From the NCBI GenBank assembly GCA_907164885.2, contig OU015503.1, positions 126,753,764-126,817,763 of the forward strand: a DNA stretch of 64,000 nt. The letters run 5' to 3'. This stretch comes from Dolomedes plantarius. Taxonomy: Eukaryota > Arthropoda > Arachnida > Araneae > Dolomedidae. The notes below the pieces were generated by a model that ran no database searches, had not been told where the DNA came from, and was given only the letters and a program-made list of their open reading frames with translations. Numbering within the stretch: the stretch's first letter is position 1; each line of letters opens with the position of its first letter. The translations under genes and the position numbers were made by a program. Below are positions 40,865 to 52,640 of the stretch, piece after piece.

Positions 40865-43147
40865 CAGTTGGCTCTCTGTTTAACGACGCTCTACTTAACG
40901 ACGATCTCTGTTTAAGGACGATATTTCCCAATCCCGGCCCCTAGGACGTAAAAAAATTCTATTTAAAGACGACGTTGTTTCTGTTTAACGACGATTTTTT
41001 TTTACATGATAAACTTTTTCTTCAACATTTTATGTGCAGGAGGGGAACCTTCTGTGGGGGAATACAAGTTTGGTTTCAATAACAGATCTGGAATTTCCTT
41101 GATGTTTGCAATGTTGCAATCATAGACTTGTTGCATTTGGAAAAAACGGGGGGGGGGAAATACTCTTTCTCAGAAGATCGAATATTCTTCTATGGAGCTC
41201 TTAGAGCGGGAGCTGAATCACTCTCTTATATCCCTACCATCTGTTGTCATGTGACTTACGAACTGTCCAATAGCAGCCCTCTGTCACTCCTTCCGGGAAG
41301 CAGATGTTCATCTTTAGAGAATTCTTGGTTGTGTATAGGAGCTCATTCCAGTATGAATACGAGGTGAGCAGAGCAAAATGGCATCAAAGCGAAAGTATCT
41401 TACGCTACAAGAAAAGATGAAAATTATTGAAGACTGGGAAGAAAGTGTCGGAATAACAAAAGTCCAGTTCGCAAGACAATTTCAGCTACCCGAGTATCTC
41501 AAAGGTATTTTAGCAAGCATAGAGAAAATTCTTGAAGCAGCACAAAAATTTGGTTTGGGATCCATATCCAAACGGCAGAAAATTCAATGTGGCCGATCAG
41601 AAGAGTTGGATAAGGCAGTCCTGCAATGGTTTCATGAAGCAAGAGCATCCAACATTCTCATTTCTGGAGTGATATTTAAAGAAAATGCTATAGTTCTGGC
41701 AGAAAAGTTTGGAACGCAAAATTTTCAGGCTACGGGTGGTTGGCTAGCAAAGTTCAAAGAAAGATATGAGCTTGCATTTAAAAGCATATCTGGCGAAAGT
41801 GGCTCCATAGATGAAAAAATAGTGGATGAATGGAAAATAGTGCTGAAGGGGAAATTAGATGGATATGATGAGAAGAACATATTCAATGCAGATGAGACGG
41901 GCCTATTCTACAATATGGTGTCTAATAAAACCTTAACGTATATGGGCGAAAAGTGTTTTGGTGGAAAACACAGTAAGGAACGATTGACTGTTTTACTGTG
42001 CACTAATTCGGATGGATCTGAGAAATTTCCACCACTATTTATAGGCAAATCAAAGCAACCAAAGTGTTTTAAGAATATCACCAGGAAACCTTGTGAGTAC
42101 CGGAATATTAATAAAGCGTGGATGACATCACAATTTTTTATTGACTGGATTAGAAAATTTCATGCAAAAATGTATCAAGAAAAGAGAAGAATTTTACTTT
42201 TAATCGACCGTTGCACTGCACATACTCCAAATATCCCTGGACTTATTTGACTATTCATTTCTTACCAGCTAATTGCACTAGCAAGTTGCAGTCATTAGAC
42301 CTGGGTATCATTCGTAGTGTGAAAGCAAACTACTGAAAGTCTTTAATTAGGAAATTAATAAACAATTCGACTGTCAGTATGAAAATTAGAAAAATTACGA
42401 TCTTGGAAGCAATGTCCATGACAACATCAGCATGGAAAGAAGTTTCTTCATCCACAATAAAAAAGTGCTTTCGCGTTGCTGGAATTCACAAAGATACTTT
42501 AGTGGAGCTGCAAAGTACGTATGTAGAAATCAACGAAGATGATATTACCCCTGAAGAATGGAGAAGTCTTGTTGAAGATGAGGATGTTTCAATTCAAGAT
42601 TTCTACAATTGTGAAAAATATGTTTTAACAACAGATTTCAGAAATGTGGAACAAATTTATGAAGATAGAGCAAATGAAAACACAGTGTCAGACGAAGAAG
42701 GTGAAGTTGAAGACAAGGGAAACGAGACACTGCCACTGTCTTACACAGATGCAACTTCTGCTCTAGATGTTTCTCCAACTCTATATTACATCGAATATGG
42801 AAGATGACACATTTAACATTTTAGAAAATCTGGAAAAGAGAATAACGAAAACAGAGCGAAAAATGAAGCAATCAACACTTTTTGACTTTTTTAAAACCTG
42901 ATTTACTGTATTGTTTGTACTCTTTTTTCAATGTAATTTAAAATAACTTTTTGGGAATGTAATATAATAATGATGATAAAAATAACATTTTTAAACACGC
43001 CAATATATTAAGAAATATATTGACAGTCCTAAGCCCGTAAAGTATGAAGGGAAATATTATTTTTTCACAAATTCTGTTTAACGACGATCTCTACTTAAGG
43101 ACGATTTTTCCCGGTCCCTTGAAAGTCGTTAAACAGAGAGCCAACTG
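40865..43147 (+). mobile_element. Tigger element, nearly full length, nested in the hAT
   Basis: Ends CAGTTGGCTCTCTGTTTAAC on both sides with TA flanks (40863-40864, 43148-43149). Length 2,283 bp with a transposase gene of expected size. Subterminal repeats CTTAACGACGATCTCTGTTT near both ends. Confidence 0.95.
41378..42901 (+). pseudogene. Tigger/pogo transposase, a few lesions
   Basis: Starts MASKRKYLTLQEKMKIIEDW (psq HTH), then a CENPB-type HTH (GGWLAKFKERYELAFKSISG). DDE motifs: NADETGLFYNM (D1); LLIDRCTAHTP, where N after D2 is changed to R; LQSLDLGIIRS (D3). Lesions: a frameshift ending the first frame at 42250, an in-frame TGA within NYRKSLI-like sequence, and a frameshift near 42,790. 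The C-terminus ends KQSTLFDFFKT, with the PCNA-box QSTLFDFF at 42869-42892, known from pogo transposases. Confidence 0.88.
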
Positions 43148-43422
43148 TAAAAACTAGGGGCTTCACCCCTAGGCTCGCTCCTCTGTTAAGCTATGTCCAC
43201 ACTTTTGCGCTTTCGGGTTCGATTTCGCTTTCGACATGTCGCACGGAGAGAGAAATGTGAAGCATGCTCAGAGCGATGCTTCACCACCTGCAAATTCCAG
43301 GACAGCGCATGCGCCGCGATAGAGCATGCGATATCGCAATTGTATCCAACCCGAGTGAATTTTCATGCTGAATGCCATGCGTTTTTCTATTCTGAAAGGC
43401 AGTTTTCAAGCCAGTGTTCAGA
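43148..43422 (+). other. GC-rich block upstream of the MADF fragment
   Basis: Contains TATGTCCACACTTTTGCGC and many CpGs, resembling the terminal parts of Harbinger-like elements. No matching partner end found. Confidence 0.35.
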
Positions 43423-43548
43423 ATGTCGCAGTCTTCGGAAGAAATTTTAAATTTTATTGATGATTACAGAAATTTACCGGCATTTTGGGACGTCAACCAC
43501 TCCGCATACACAAATAAAATTATTAATACATTTCAAATAATTATTTAA
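43423..43548 (+). pseudogene. MADF-domain N-terminal fragment (41 codons)
   Basis: MSQSSEEILNFIDDYRNLPA then FWDVNHSAYTNK, the start of a MADF DNA-binding domain (I-x-x-[FV]-x-x-Y-x-x-x-P-x-[LF]-W-D). The rest is missing. Its position behind a Harbinger-like terminus suggests the accessory DNA-binding gene of such an element. Confidence 0.6.
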
Positions 43549-44292
<744 letters not shown>

Positions 44293-44567
44293 TGGTGTCC
44301 GTCGTTCTAAATTAATACAGCGGTTCACACTAACACTAATTTATTCGTTGACAGGTAACAGGACAAAAAAGAACAGTTAAACAAAGAAGGAACATGATCT
44401 TATACGTCTTTTCGGTAGCCGTTTGCTACCACGTTTCATCATAGCGTCCTACGCTCTCGATGGCGTTTTACTCTTCTGCCTCGTTGTGCGTTCCCCGTAG
44501 CACGTTGAAGATCTCTGTCCGGCGGGAACGCGTGTGATTGGTCACGGGTGTTGTAGATGCTGTTGCC
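44293..44567 (-). mobile_element. Solo-LTR-like segment, minus orientation
   Basis: On the minus strand it starts TGTGGCAACAGCATC and ends ACGACGGACACCA (TG...CA). ACGTATAAGATC and a later AATAAA (about 44,340) are placed as TATA and poly(A) signals of an LTR. Much richer in GC than its surroundings. No target duplication seen. Confidence 0.5.
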
Positions 44568-44581
44568 ACAACTCTGTATAT

Positions 44582-44613
<32 letters not shown>

Positions 44614-44689
44614 ATTATTTTATTTATAACATTTATTGTATTTTTATTGAAACAATAAGCAAAGTTTCTATACGGTCATCGTAGGACGA

Positions 44690-44882
44690 CCCAAACAGGA
44701 TCACGTCCTGCGCATGCGTCGCTCGCCGGAGCACTCCATAAGTGTTTATATATGTATAAATATACACTCTCACTGCTGTTCGATGTGTCAGTAGATGTAA
44801 GCGATGGTTGTATGAATAATAAATGTACTTTTAAACAAGCCTCTCGTGTCCATGGATTCTGCGTCCCACACTTTTAACGTGT
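44690..44882 (+). mobile_element. LTR-like segment, plus orientation
   Basis: TATAAATA (about 44,754), initiator-like GTGTCAGTAG, AATAAA (about 44,819) and the end TTCTGCGTCCCACA follow in LTR order. The left boundary is unclear. Faces the previous LTR-like piece across an AC/AT microsatellite. Confidence 0.45.
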
Positions 44883-45572
44883 CCTTCAAATACACGCACA
44901 CAATATATATATGAATGTATGTATACATGTAAGCCCGGCATGTATACATACACTTTATGTTTTACTTACTTTATTTTATTTTTATTTTTACATTACGAAA
45001 TATTTTCCGAAATTTTCGGAACAGTATTTAATATTTACCAGCGTACAGTGAAAATTAAATAAAAGAATTTAAGGAAGAAACGTGTTACAAAGATACGAAA
45101 ACTTTTATTTTTGAAAAGTCTGATGATAAGTGCACACAATACACAATGATTATCATAAACACAATGAAACGCTTGTAATGTTTAACAGAGCTTGACAAGG
45201 GTTTTTTAGAGTCTAATATTTGCGAGCGATCATCAATTATACATCGTAGTATGAAGGTAGGATATTTTGATAAAGGTTCTTGTCTGCTCAACAGAAGACA
45301 AAGTTCCTTTTCCTACAATTGCAAAATGCGAATCAGTTCAGCCCTTTCGCCGTTCCTCCCGCCGCGAGGAAGAAACGTTGCCCGGAGAGTACCGCTTGGA
45401 GGCGGGCTGTTGAACACTCCCCCTTACAGCAAGACCATCCGCGCGGCCCGATGCCAGTGGGCCGGCGTGTTTCTCACTTTTTTTTCTTTTTTCTTAATGG
45501 AGGCACGATGTTTGGAGGATACATTTCCCAGCCTGATGTTGTTGACTCAGAAATAAAAAAAATCAATTTGTG
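44883..45572. other. Unassigned, GC-rich island at 45,335-45,475
   Basis: A patch with CCGCCGCGAGGAAG, GGCGGGCTG and CGCGCGGCCCG sits in AT-rich DNA just before the minisatellite. Role unknown. Confidence 0.4.
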
Positions 45573-46530
45573 GTGAAGAGGTTGACACGAGCCAGACGGT
45601 AGCGGCACTGGTGAGGAGGATGATACGAGCCAGATGGTAGCGGCTCTGGTGAGGAGGATGATACGAGCCAGATGGTAGCGGCTCTGGTGAAGAGGATGAT
45701 ACGAGCCAGATGGTAGCGGCTCTGGTGAGGAGGAGGATAGGAGCCAGATGGTAGCGGCTCTGGTGAAGAGGATGATACGAGCCAGATGGTAGCGGCTCTG
45801 GTGAAGAGGATGATACGAGCCAGATGGTAGCGGCTCTGGTGAGGAGGAGGATAGGAGCCAAATGGTAGCGGCTCTGGTGAAGATGATAATACGAGCCAGA
45901 TGGTAGCGGCTCTGGTGAAGAGGATGATACGAGCCAGATGGTAGCGGCTCTGGTGAGGAGGAGGATAGGAGCCAAATGGTAGCGGCTCTGGTGAAGATGA
46001 TAATACGAGCCAGATGGTAGCGGCTCTGGTGAAGAGGATGATACGAGCCAGATGGTAGCGGCTCTGGTGAGGAGGAGGATACGAGCCAGATGGTAGCGGC
46101 TCTGGTGAAGAGGATGATACGAGCCAGATGGTAGCGGCTCTGGTGAGGAGGATGATACGAGCCAGATGGTAGCGGCTCTGGTGAAGAGGATGATACGAGC
46201 CAGATGGTAGCGGCTCTGGTGAGGAGGAGGATAGGAGCCAAATGGTAGCGGCTCTGGTGAAGATGATAATACGAGACAGATGGTAGCGGCTCTGGTGAAG
46301 AGGATGATACGAGCCAGATGGTAGCGGCTCTGGTGAGGAGGAGGATACGAGCCAGATGGTAGCGGCTCTGGTGAAGAGGATGATACGAGCCAGATGGTAG
46401 CGGCTCTGGTGAGGAGGAGGATAGGAGCCAAATGGTAGCGGCTCTGGTGAAGATGATAATACGAGCCAGATGGTAGCGGCTCTGGTGAAGAGGATGATAC
46501 GAGCCAGGTGGTATCGGCTGTGGTGAAGAT
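45573..46530. repeat. 38-bp minisatellite, about 25 copies
   Basis: Consensus unit contains GATACGAGCCAGATGGTAGC and GGCTCTGGTGAAGAGG; AGCGGC recurs at 45639, 45677, 45715 and 45753, exactly 38 bp apart. Variants (GATAGGAGCCAAATGG, GAAGATGATAATACG) recur after 114 bp, three units, giving a higher-order structure. Very uniform, so recent or homogenised. Confidence 0.97.
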
Positions 46531-46809
46531 GAGAAAGACATGAAGCAGATATTTAGGTGGTTTCGAGAAGAGGAAGAAGAAAGCAGACTTCGGTAACACT
46601 AATAAGCATGAGTAACCGATGATTTCTAGTTGCAGGCAACGAAGTGTTGGAAAAGCTGAAGACAGTGTGCGATGAGTTAAATCCCAAATTGTACGGATAT
46701 TTAAAGTTCTATAGACAGTGGATGATTACACATAAAAAAAAGCTGTATTAGAAATTTAGTTCATCGATGGAAAATCTTGATACAATTTTGTCCATGTAGG
46801 CTTGTTTGG

Positions 46810-47103
46810 TTAGTCTTTTGCTGAAGGCCGGAAACAACTGCACAAAAGTCGCCGTATTCTTTTCTTTAAACTAAGTCGAGGTACATCAGTTGTAGTTTGG
46901 ATGTCGCAGTCATTCAAAAACCTTTCCATGAGCGGGTTTGGAGGTTTAGGAGCCTTACGCAATACCAGGGCAGAATTAGGAGGCTTTCGGGGAGGTTTAG
47001 GAGGTCTAGCATCAACATATTCGTCCATAGAGCTTTCAGTGGCAGTTTCATAAATATCAACGTCATCTTCTTCCTCGACTGTCAGGCAACCTTCTTTTGA
47101 CAT
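46810..47103 (-). CDS. Unrecognised 97-residue protein with SH3-type proline motif
   Basis: ATG in good context (AAAATGTC). MSKEGCLTVEEEDDVDIYET begins an acidic N-terminus; RPPKPPRKPPNSA (33-45) is a class of SH3-binding motif; KAPKPPNP is a second; the C-terminus LKKRIRRLLCSCFRPSAKD is basic with two Cys, a possible membrane-anchoring or acylation site. Not a match to any transposase I know. It lies inside the giant hAT, far from the transposase. The composition looks like a real protein, not random AT-rich sequence. No splice partner or poly(A) signal was found close by. Confidence 0.45.
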   Translation of the reverse strand: MSKEGCLTVEEEDDVDIYETATESSMDEYVDARPPKPPRKPPNSALVLRKAPKPPNPLMERFLNDCDIQTTTDVPRLSLKKRIRRLLCSCFRPSAKD

Positions 47104-48035
47104 TTTCCCCTTTATTTTTTTCTATCAAATAAAAGCGTAAAATTGGTAAATACAAAAGCCTGATAAAAAAAATGCAGTAGACGTCCGACGTAGCGAACAA
47201 GAACACGGCAGACACGATAAGAACGAACTTGTCCAATGATAGATACTTCAACAAAGAACAATAAAAAGATCTCGATGTCAAGAGATATAAGAAAATTTCA
47301 AAGAATTCTCAAATTAAAATAAAAGCAATTACGATAAGCTTTCAAGCGCTTAAACCTTCACACATAAGTATTAGGTTTAAAATGGCGACTGTAAAAAACC
47401 TTTGTTGCGTAGCAGATCTGTTGTAAAAATCTTTATGATAATTAGCATTGTTGATGATTAACAATACTAAGAGCAGTTTACACAACACTGAGAAAGAACG
47501 ATATCCCCTGAACAATGCTTAATATTTTCTCTTTATTTATGGCTATAATTAAGATTGTTGTTTCGTATATTTTGACAGCGTGGTCATTCATAAATGATTA
47601 CTGCCTTTAAAAATGCATAGAAAAATTGAAAAGTTTTATGTAACACGTAATAGTTTCCCCTTAAACGCTTTAGCACAACACTGTCCTATTAGCTTGACCC
47701 GGGGGTATCTTTACCCGTCCGGGTCCGATTTCACTTTTCTCCACTGACGAATACAAATAGGGACTCTTTTTTTCCCACCTCTCACATCGTGGTCGCGGAG
47801 ACATGTCTAACTTTGTTCCCTACATATTTCTGCATCTATTGGTATCGGTCTCGACTCCAAACCCCCAGCTGTTTCGGAGGAGATAGCGTGACAAGCTTTT
47901 GACAGCCGCTGCCGCTGCAGCGGGAGTTACTTTTTTTTAGAATACAGAGATAAGAGATAATTGTGATAAATTATTATAAAAACTTAGATTTTTAGTGTTG
48001 GGTAAATGTGTTGTTGAAATATCTTTTCAAATTTC
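47104..48035. other. hAT interior without recognised genes
   Basis: Contains a short inverted repeat GACCCGGGGGT ... ACCCGTCCGGGTC near 47,697-47,728 and a GC-rich stretch to 47,930. No coding signal. Confidence 0.4.
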
Positions 48036-49585
48036 AGGTAGTGGACAGACATCCTATCTCTCATCTACTATTTGTGATGAGTTCATCGAGCTCCTAGCTA
48101 AAAAAGGTACTAACGCATATTGCTAATGAAGCTAAAACATCAAAGTACTATTCCCTTATTGTAGATTCAACTCCTGATATCTCGCATGTGGAACAGCTGT
48201 CGTTTGCTTTGCGATATGTAAAAAATGGTAAACCTGTTGGGAGATTTATAAAATTTTTACCTAACGTTGGCCACAAAGCCCATGAAATGTTTGAAGCTGT
48301 TATTCAGACTGTCACTGAACTCCACCTTGATATCTTGAAATGTCGGGGTCAATCATATGACAGTGCAGCTAATATGGCTCGTGTTTACTCAGATCTTCAG
48401 GCTAGGATACTTGAAGTTTCTCCTCTTGCATCCTTCATACCTTGTGCAGGACACTCTTTAAATTTAGTGGGCACACGTGCTGTAAATTGCTGCATTGAAG
48501 CCATATCGCTTTTTAATTTGCTTCAAGAACTTTATAATTTTTTCTCGTCGTCTACAGCGAGGTGGAAAGCATTGAAGAAAAATAGCACCCTTACCGCAAA
48601 AAGCCTCTCCACGACACGATGGTCGGCAAGATATGATCCTTGTAGAGCATTAAAAGAAGATTGGTTTGCAGTCATAAAAGCTCTAAAATACTTTGAAAGT
48701 GACGAATTGCAAAAATCAGCAACAAGAGCAGAAGCTAGAGGTTTACTAACGAAGTTGCAAAGGCTCGAAACAGTATTCATGGCACAGTTTTGGGGAACGG
48801 GGCTGATTAGACTTCACCAAGTCAATAAGTATGTACAAAACGTAGAACTTGATGTTTCAGAAGTTGCCACAGTTCTTCAGCCACTCGTAAAGTTCTTGTT
48901 AGAACTGCGAGAACAATTTGATGTATATGAAAACAAAGCTCTGGATATTTCTGAAAAGAAAGTTTATGAGCATGATGAAAAGCGTCAGGTTTTCAGAAAA
49001 CTACAAGCTGACAAATAACGTGAAGGCGAAGTTAATTTAAACGGACGTGATATCTTTAGAGTTAATACCTATTTCACGATTGTGGACAAACTCAAATCAG
49101 AGCTTGAGAAGAGGTCACAAGCTTATAGAGAGCTCGGTTAAAAATTTAAAGGAATTACTAAAATTTGGTCACTGACTTCTCTTGAGCTTGAAGAAGAGGG
49201 AAGAAAATTACAGGCAATTTTTAAAGATGATTTGGAGCCTTCATTATATGATGAACTGCAATATCTAAAATCTCACATAACTGAGTGCAGCTTTGGGTCG
49301 AAAAGTCGCCCCAATTATACCAAAAGTTGCCTTAGCAATTTGCAAGTGGCTACGTGAAAGAGGATATTACAAACAGTGTATCCAAATGTTGATATCGTAT
49401 TGAGAATGTTTGTGTGCACACCTGCCACAAATGCCTCTGTAGAATGATATTTTTCTGCACTAAAAAGAATCAAAGATCATTTAATCTTTGCAGCATTAAG
49501 ACAAACTAAATGCCTTGGCACTTCTTTGCATTAAAGCAAATTTAACAAGATCTGTTGACTTCAATGAAACTATTGAAGAATTTTA
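48036..49585 (+). pseudogene. hAT transposase (ZMYM1-like) relic of the giant element
   Basis: An acceptor-like TTTCAG precedes SGQTSYLSSTICDEFIELLA. One extra base after AAAAAA shifts the frame; then SKYYSLIVDSTPDISHVEQL, CRGQSYDSAANMA, IPCAGHSLNLVGTRA and TTRWSARYDPCRALKED, open from 48188 to 49018. These are the DST, QSYDxA, C-x-AHxLNL-like and TRW motifs of this hAT group. After stops, the dimerisation part YPNVDIVLRMFVCTPATNAS, a stop in place of the usual ER, and SALKRIK remain. Ends near 49,585, 235 bp before the right terminus. Confidence 0.88.
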
Positions 49586-49827
49586 ATGGGCGAAAGCACG
49601 AAGGAAAAAATTTTAATTGTAATTTTTAGATAAATTAGAAGAAATTATGTAGAAAAATTTTATTAAAAATATGTTATTCAAATGTTTATTCAGTATATAT
49701 GTTTCAAAAACTCTTACTGTATATTAAATCTAATGTTATAAGTCAAAAATTTAAATGGAGGGAAGGGGGCGCAAAATGGTGCTTTGGCCTAGGGCTTAAA
49801 AATATGTAAATCCGTCCCTGGCACCAA

Positions 49828-50436
49828 TGCTTGGCGCAAAAGAAAAAAAATTATTTTTCGGTGTTTCTAGTGAAAAGAAATAAGGTCTAAAATAGAAAAA
49901 ACTCATATTTAATGGACAGTAATTGAAGAATCCCTTGTGCTAAATAAAATCCCATTTTATTTCTTTTTTGATCACCCCCAAAAGGCACGTTTTCTTTCCT
50001 TTATTTTTTTCTCTCTGTGTGTGTACGTCTTTTTATTTAATTAAAATCAAAAATTTAAATTTAAATTCTCTTAACTCAACAGTAATTATAGCTTAAAAAC
50101 CTCTACTGACCAATTTCACGTGCACCCTTCCTCAAATTAATCATAGTCATCATTGGATAAGCCTTTCGCCCAGGTACTCCGAAAACAGCCATAATGGCGG
50201 TAGTGGGTTTAAAACTTTTTAATCTCTTTTTAATAGTATCTAAACTTCAATTTATAAAAAGTCAGATTTATAACTGAAATACTAGATAAATGCTAATCAA
50301 TCAGAAGAGCATCTATTTTTTTAAACAGGCAAAAGGAGATTTGAGAGAAAAAAACACAAATTAAACTTACTTTAACATCGTAAGTTTATTTTTCCTTGTT
50401 GCATGAACACATGCACGTATAATCCCACACGGGTCA
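49828..50436. other. Right flank of the giant hAT, nothing recognised
   Basis: AT-rich. One short motif CATAATGGCGGTAG near 50,190. Confidence 0.4.
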
Positions 50437-50504
50437 TAATAAAACGAAAAAAGATGATGCTTTGAAGTGGGAAGACTTCGAAGCATCTTGCCCTCGTTTT
50501 ATTA
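50437..50504. ncRNA. miRNA-precursor-like hairpin (candidate)
   Basis: TAATAAAACGA pairs with TCGTTTTATTA at the base. AAGATGATGCTTTGAAGT pairs with ACTTCGAAGCATCTT above it, leaving a 3-base bulge and a 6-nt loop (GGGAAG). 68 nt in all, the size of an animal pre-miRNA. It could equally be a tiny foldback transposon. Confidence 0.3.
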
Positions 50505-51807
50505 AACTCCCGCTGAAAAAAGAACAAATATCGCAAGTTGTCGTCATTGCACACGGCTAACAGACACCGGAAATGAATTAATCTAAACAATCCCAAAATG
50601 ATTTGGCATTGTTAGAGAAAACCAAGATTTCACCGAAATCTTTGCTAAAATATATACTTGAGTTTAACGTTATGAAGGAAAAAATAGTAAAGTTGACTTT
50701 TAAAAGAAACGTTATCTCTAGAGTATTTCACCTACTTCTGAGCCCCAGGCTCCACAGAAAGCAGTTTCTACAAATAATAACGCCATTTCTAACAAAAAAT
50801 CCACCTTTATTCCATCATTTACAAAACGCAACTGACGAACAAGCGAGAGTGATGCCAAGTTCAAAGTTTTAAAATAAAAAATAACAATACACCGCGCGCC
50901 TGCATTGCTGCCAATCTTTTGAACCTAACAGGCATCTTTGATTTAGAAGGTTACCATACAAGGGTTATCATAATTTTCTATTTCAATACGCTTATCGCTT
51001 ACTAGGCAGCGTTTGGCAAAGTGAATAATATTTATTGTTTTTCTAATTAAAAACAGCGTGTCCAGGCGTAATTTTTATAAAAAATCGCAGATTTTAAAGA
51101 AACTAAGGTTTACATAGTAGGAATTTCTTTAAGTATGGATAGGTTTCGAGCAAGAGTCTCCACAAAAAAGTGGCAATGCTAATCTCCATAGGGTTCTCCA
51201 AAAGTCTCCAAGATGGCCGCCTCACTCCGATGGCGTATACCACATATGCAGTGGCGCCGGAAGAGTCAAATATAGAGGGGGGGCAAAGTAAAATAGATTA
51301 AAACTTTTACACCTTTATTGTTAAAAATACATATATACAGTTATAAAAAATAAACTTTTATGTTATTTTTCTAATCGGAGAAAAGTAATGAGAGATTTCT
51401 TCTGTTTTGAGAAAATCTATTAATTACTTTTTCAATAAATGTGTCTTTATTTTTACTCACAGATTATCTAAAGCTACGTTTTCGGTGGTTCTTTTTTTCT
51501 GACGTTTCCTCGGAGATTCAAATTTTGGAATTTCCTTCTTTATCATACAATTTAATTACATTGTGTATTATACGTTTACAATCACTACGGAACGGCTTAT
51601 TCCGAGCAGTTGTGTTGGGTAAAGGATCCATTAATTTTAATATAATAATCAAAATAACAGACGAGGAAAAAGCAAGCAAGTGCAGTTAGTAATCGATTCT
51701 AAAGAATGTCGAGAGAATACGAGACTTCCCCCCCCCCCTCCTTCCTCAGCAGCCTTACCTACAGCGCGAATAGAATAGTCTTGGCACTATGTCAACCGTG
51801 GTTCTTC
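50505..51807. other. Intergenic, nothing certain
   Basis: Somewhat GC-richer around 50,900 and 51,200-51,260. Contains CACTCCGATGGCGTA (51223-51237), the inverse of a motif at 35,218. A C-run at 51,728. Reading frames of 70-89 codons without known motifs. Confidence 0.4.
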
Positions 51808-51914
51808 GTACTGTGGTCGGACGCAAGTGTCTACAGACAGCAATCTAAATCCAGCATCAGTTTCGTTTTGCTTCTGCTGCCATCTGTTGACTTATATAGG
51901 AATCTTTTTATTTT
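51808..51914 (+). repeat. Left terminal inverted repeat
   Basis: Contains CAATCTAAATCCAGCATCAG and TCTGCTGCCATCTGTTGAC, both found inverted at the right end with very few changes. Confidence 0.9.
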
Positions 51915-52089
51915 ATGATTTTATTACATGCAAAAAATGATTTTATTAAATACAAATGTAATATGATTTTATTAAATACAAAAAGTGGATCTTGGAGAAA
52001 ACCAATTCTTGCAATGGTGTTAAAGTCGCGACAAAATCTGTAAATAAGTGGATGCAATGCATTAAATTTAGTTACTACATTAAAAGCGA

Positions 52090-52640
52090 ATATAAACCGC
52101 TATTTGGTTCATCTTGGCAACATTAAACATCAATATACACAGGCGTAGCAGATTTAAAGAAAAAACTACAACCTAATGCAGTACTAATACATACAGACTT
52201 CAGTGAAAATTACTGTTGTAAGAATAGTGAAGAAATCCAATCAGTACACTTTGATGGAGTTCTCAAACAAATTTCATTGCACAAAGATTTGCAACGAAAC
52301 TGTGTTCTTTACCAGACAAAAAAGGATTCGTTAACATTGATTCCTTTTGCCACTGCAAGCAAATGACTCAGACATGACACATCGGCCATCTGGGCTCATC
52401 TACAGACCATTTCAAAATATTTTTTCAAGAACCAGCATTCAATTAATACTGTTCTTATGTTAGGTGATGGACATTGTACACAATACAGAAACAAAATGTT
52501 TCATTTGTTAAGGTAACGCACACAAGATTAGTTTCCCAGCATTCATAACGTGACATGGAATTATACAGAGGCAGGCCATGGGAAAGGTGCACCTCACAGC
52601 ATAGGAGAAACTTTTAAAACGTACAACAGATAGAATTAAT
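52090..52640 (+). pseudogene. DDE-like transposase relic of an uncharacterised family
   Basis: Frames with breaks give HLGNIKHQYTQ, LIHTDFSENYCCKNSEEIQS, LRHDTSAIWAHLQTISKYF, VLMLGDGHCTQYRNKMFHLL and VTWNYTEAGHGKGAPHSIGE. The motifs H-x-DFSENY, DG-x-x-TQYRN and W-N-x-x-EA-x-HGKGAPD recur in unnamed arthropod and cnidarian proteins. D of DFS, D of GDG (90 residues later) and E of TEA (34 later) are spaced like a DDE triad. At least three in-frame stops, so inactive. Confidence 0.6.

Noticed and set aside
45474..46599. Two 350-codon minus-strand reading frames
   Set aside because: They are produced by the 38-bp minisatellite; both registers give the same shuffled peptide, so neither is supported as a gene.
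50372..50872. Frames of 74 and 89 codons on both strands
   Set aside because: They cross the hairpin region and have no recognisable domain or conserved motif.
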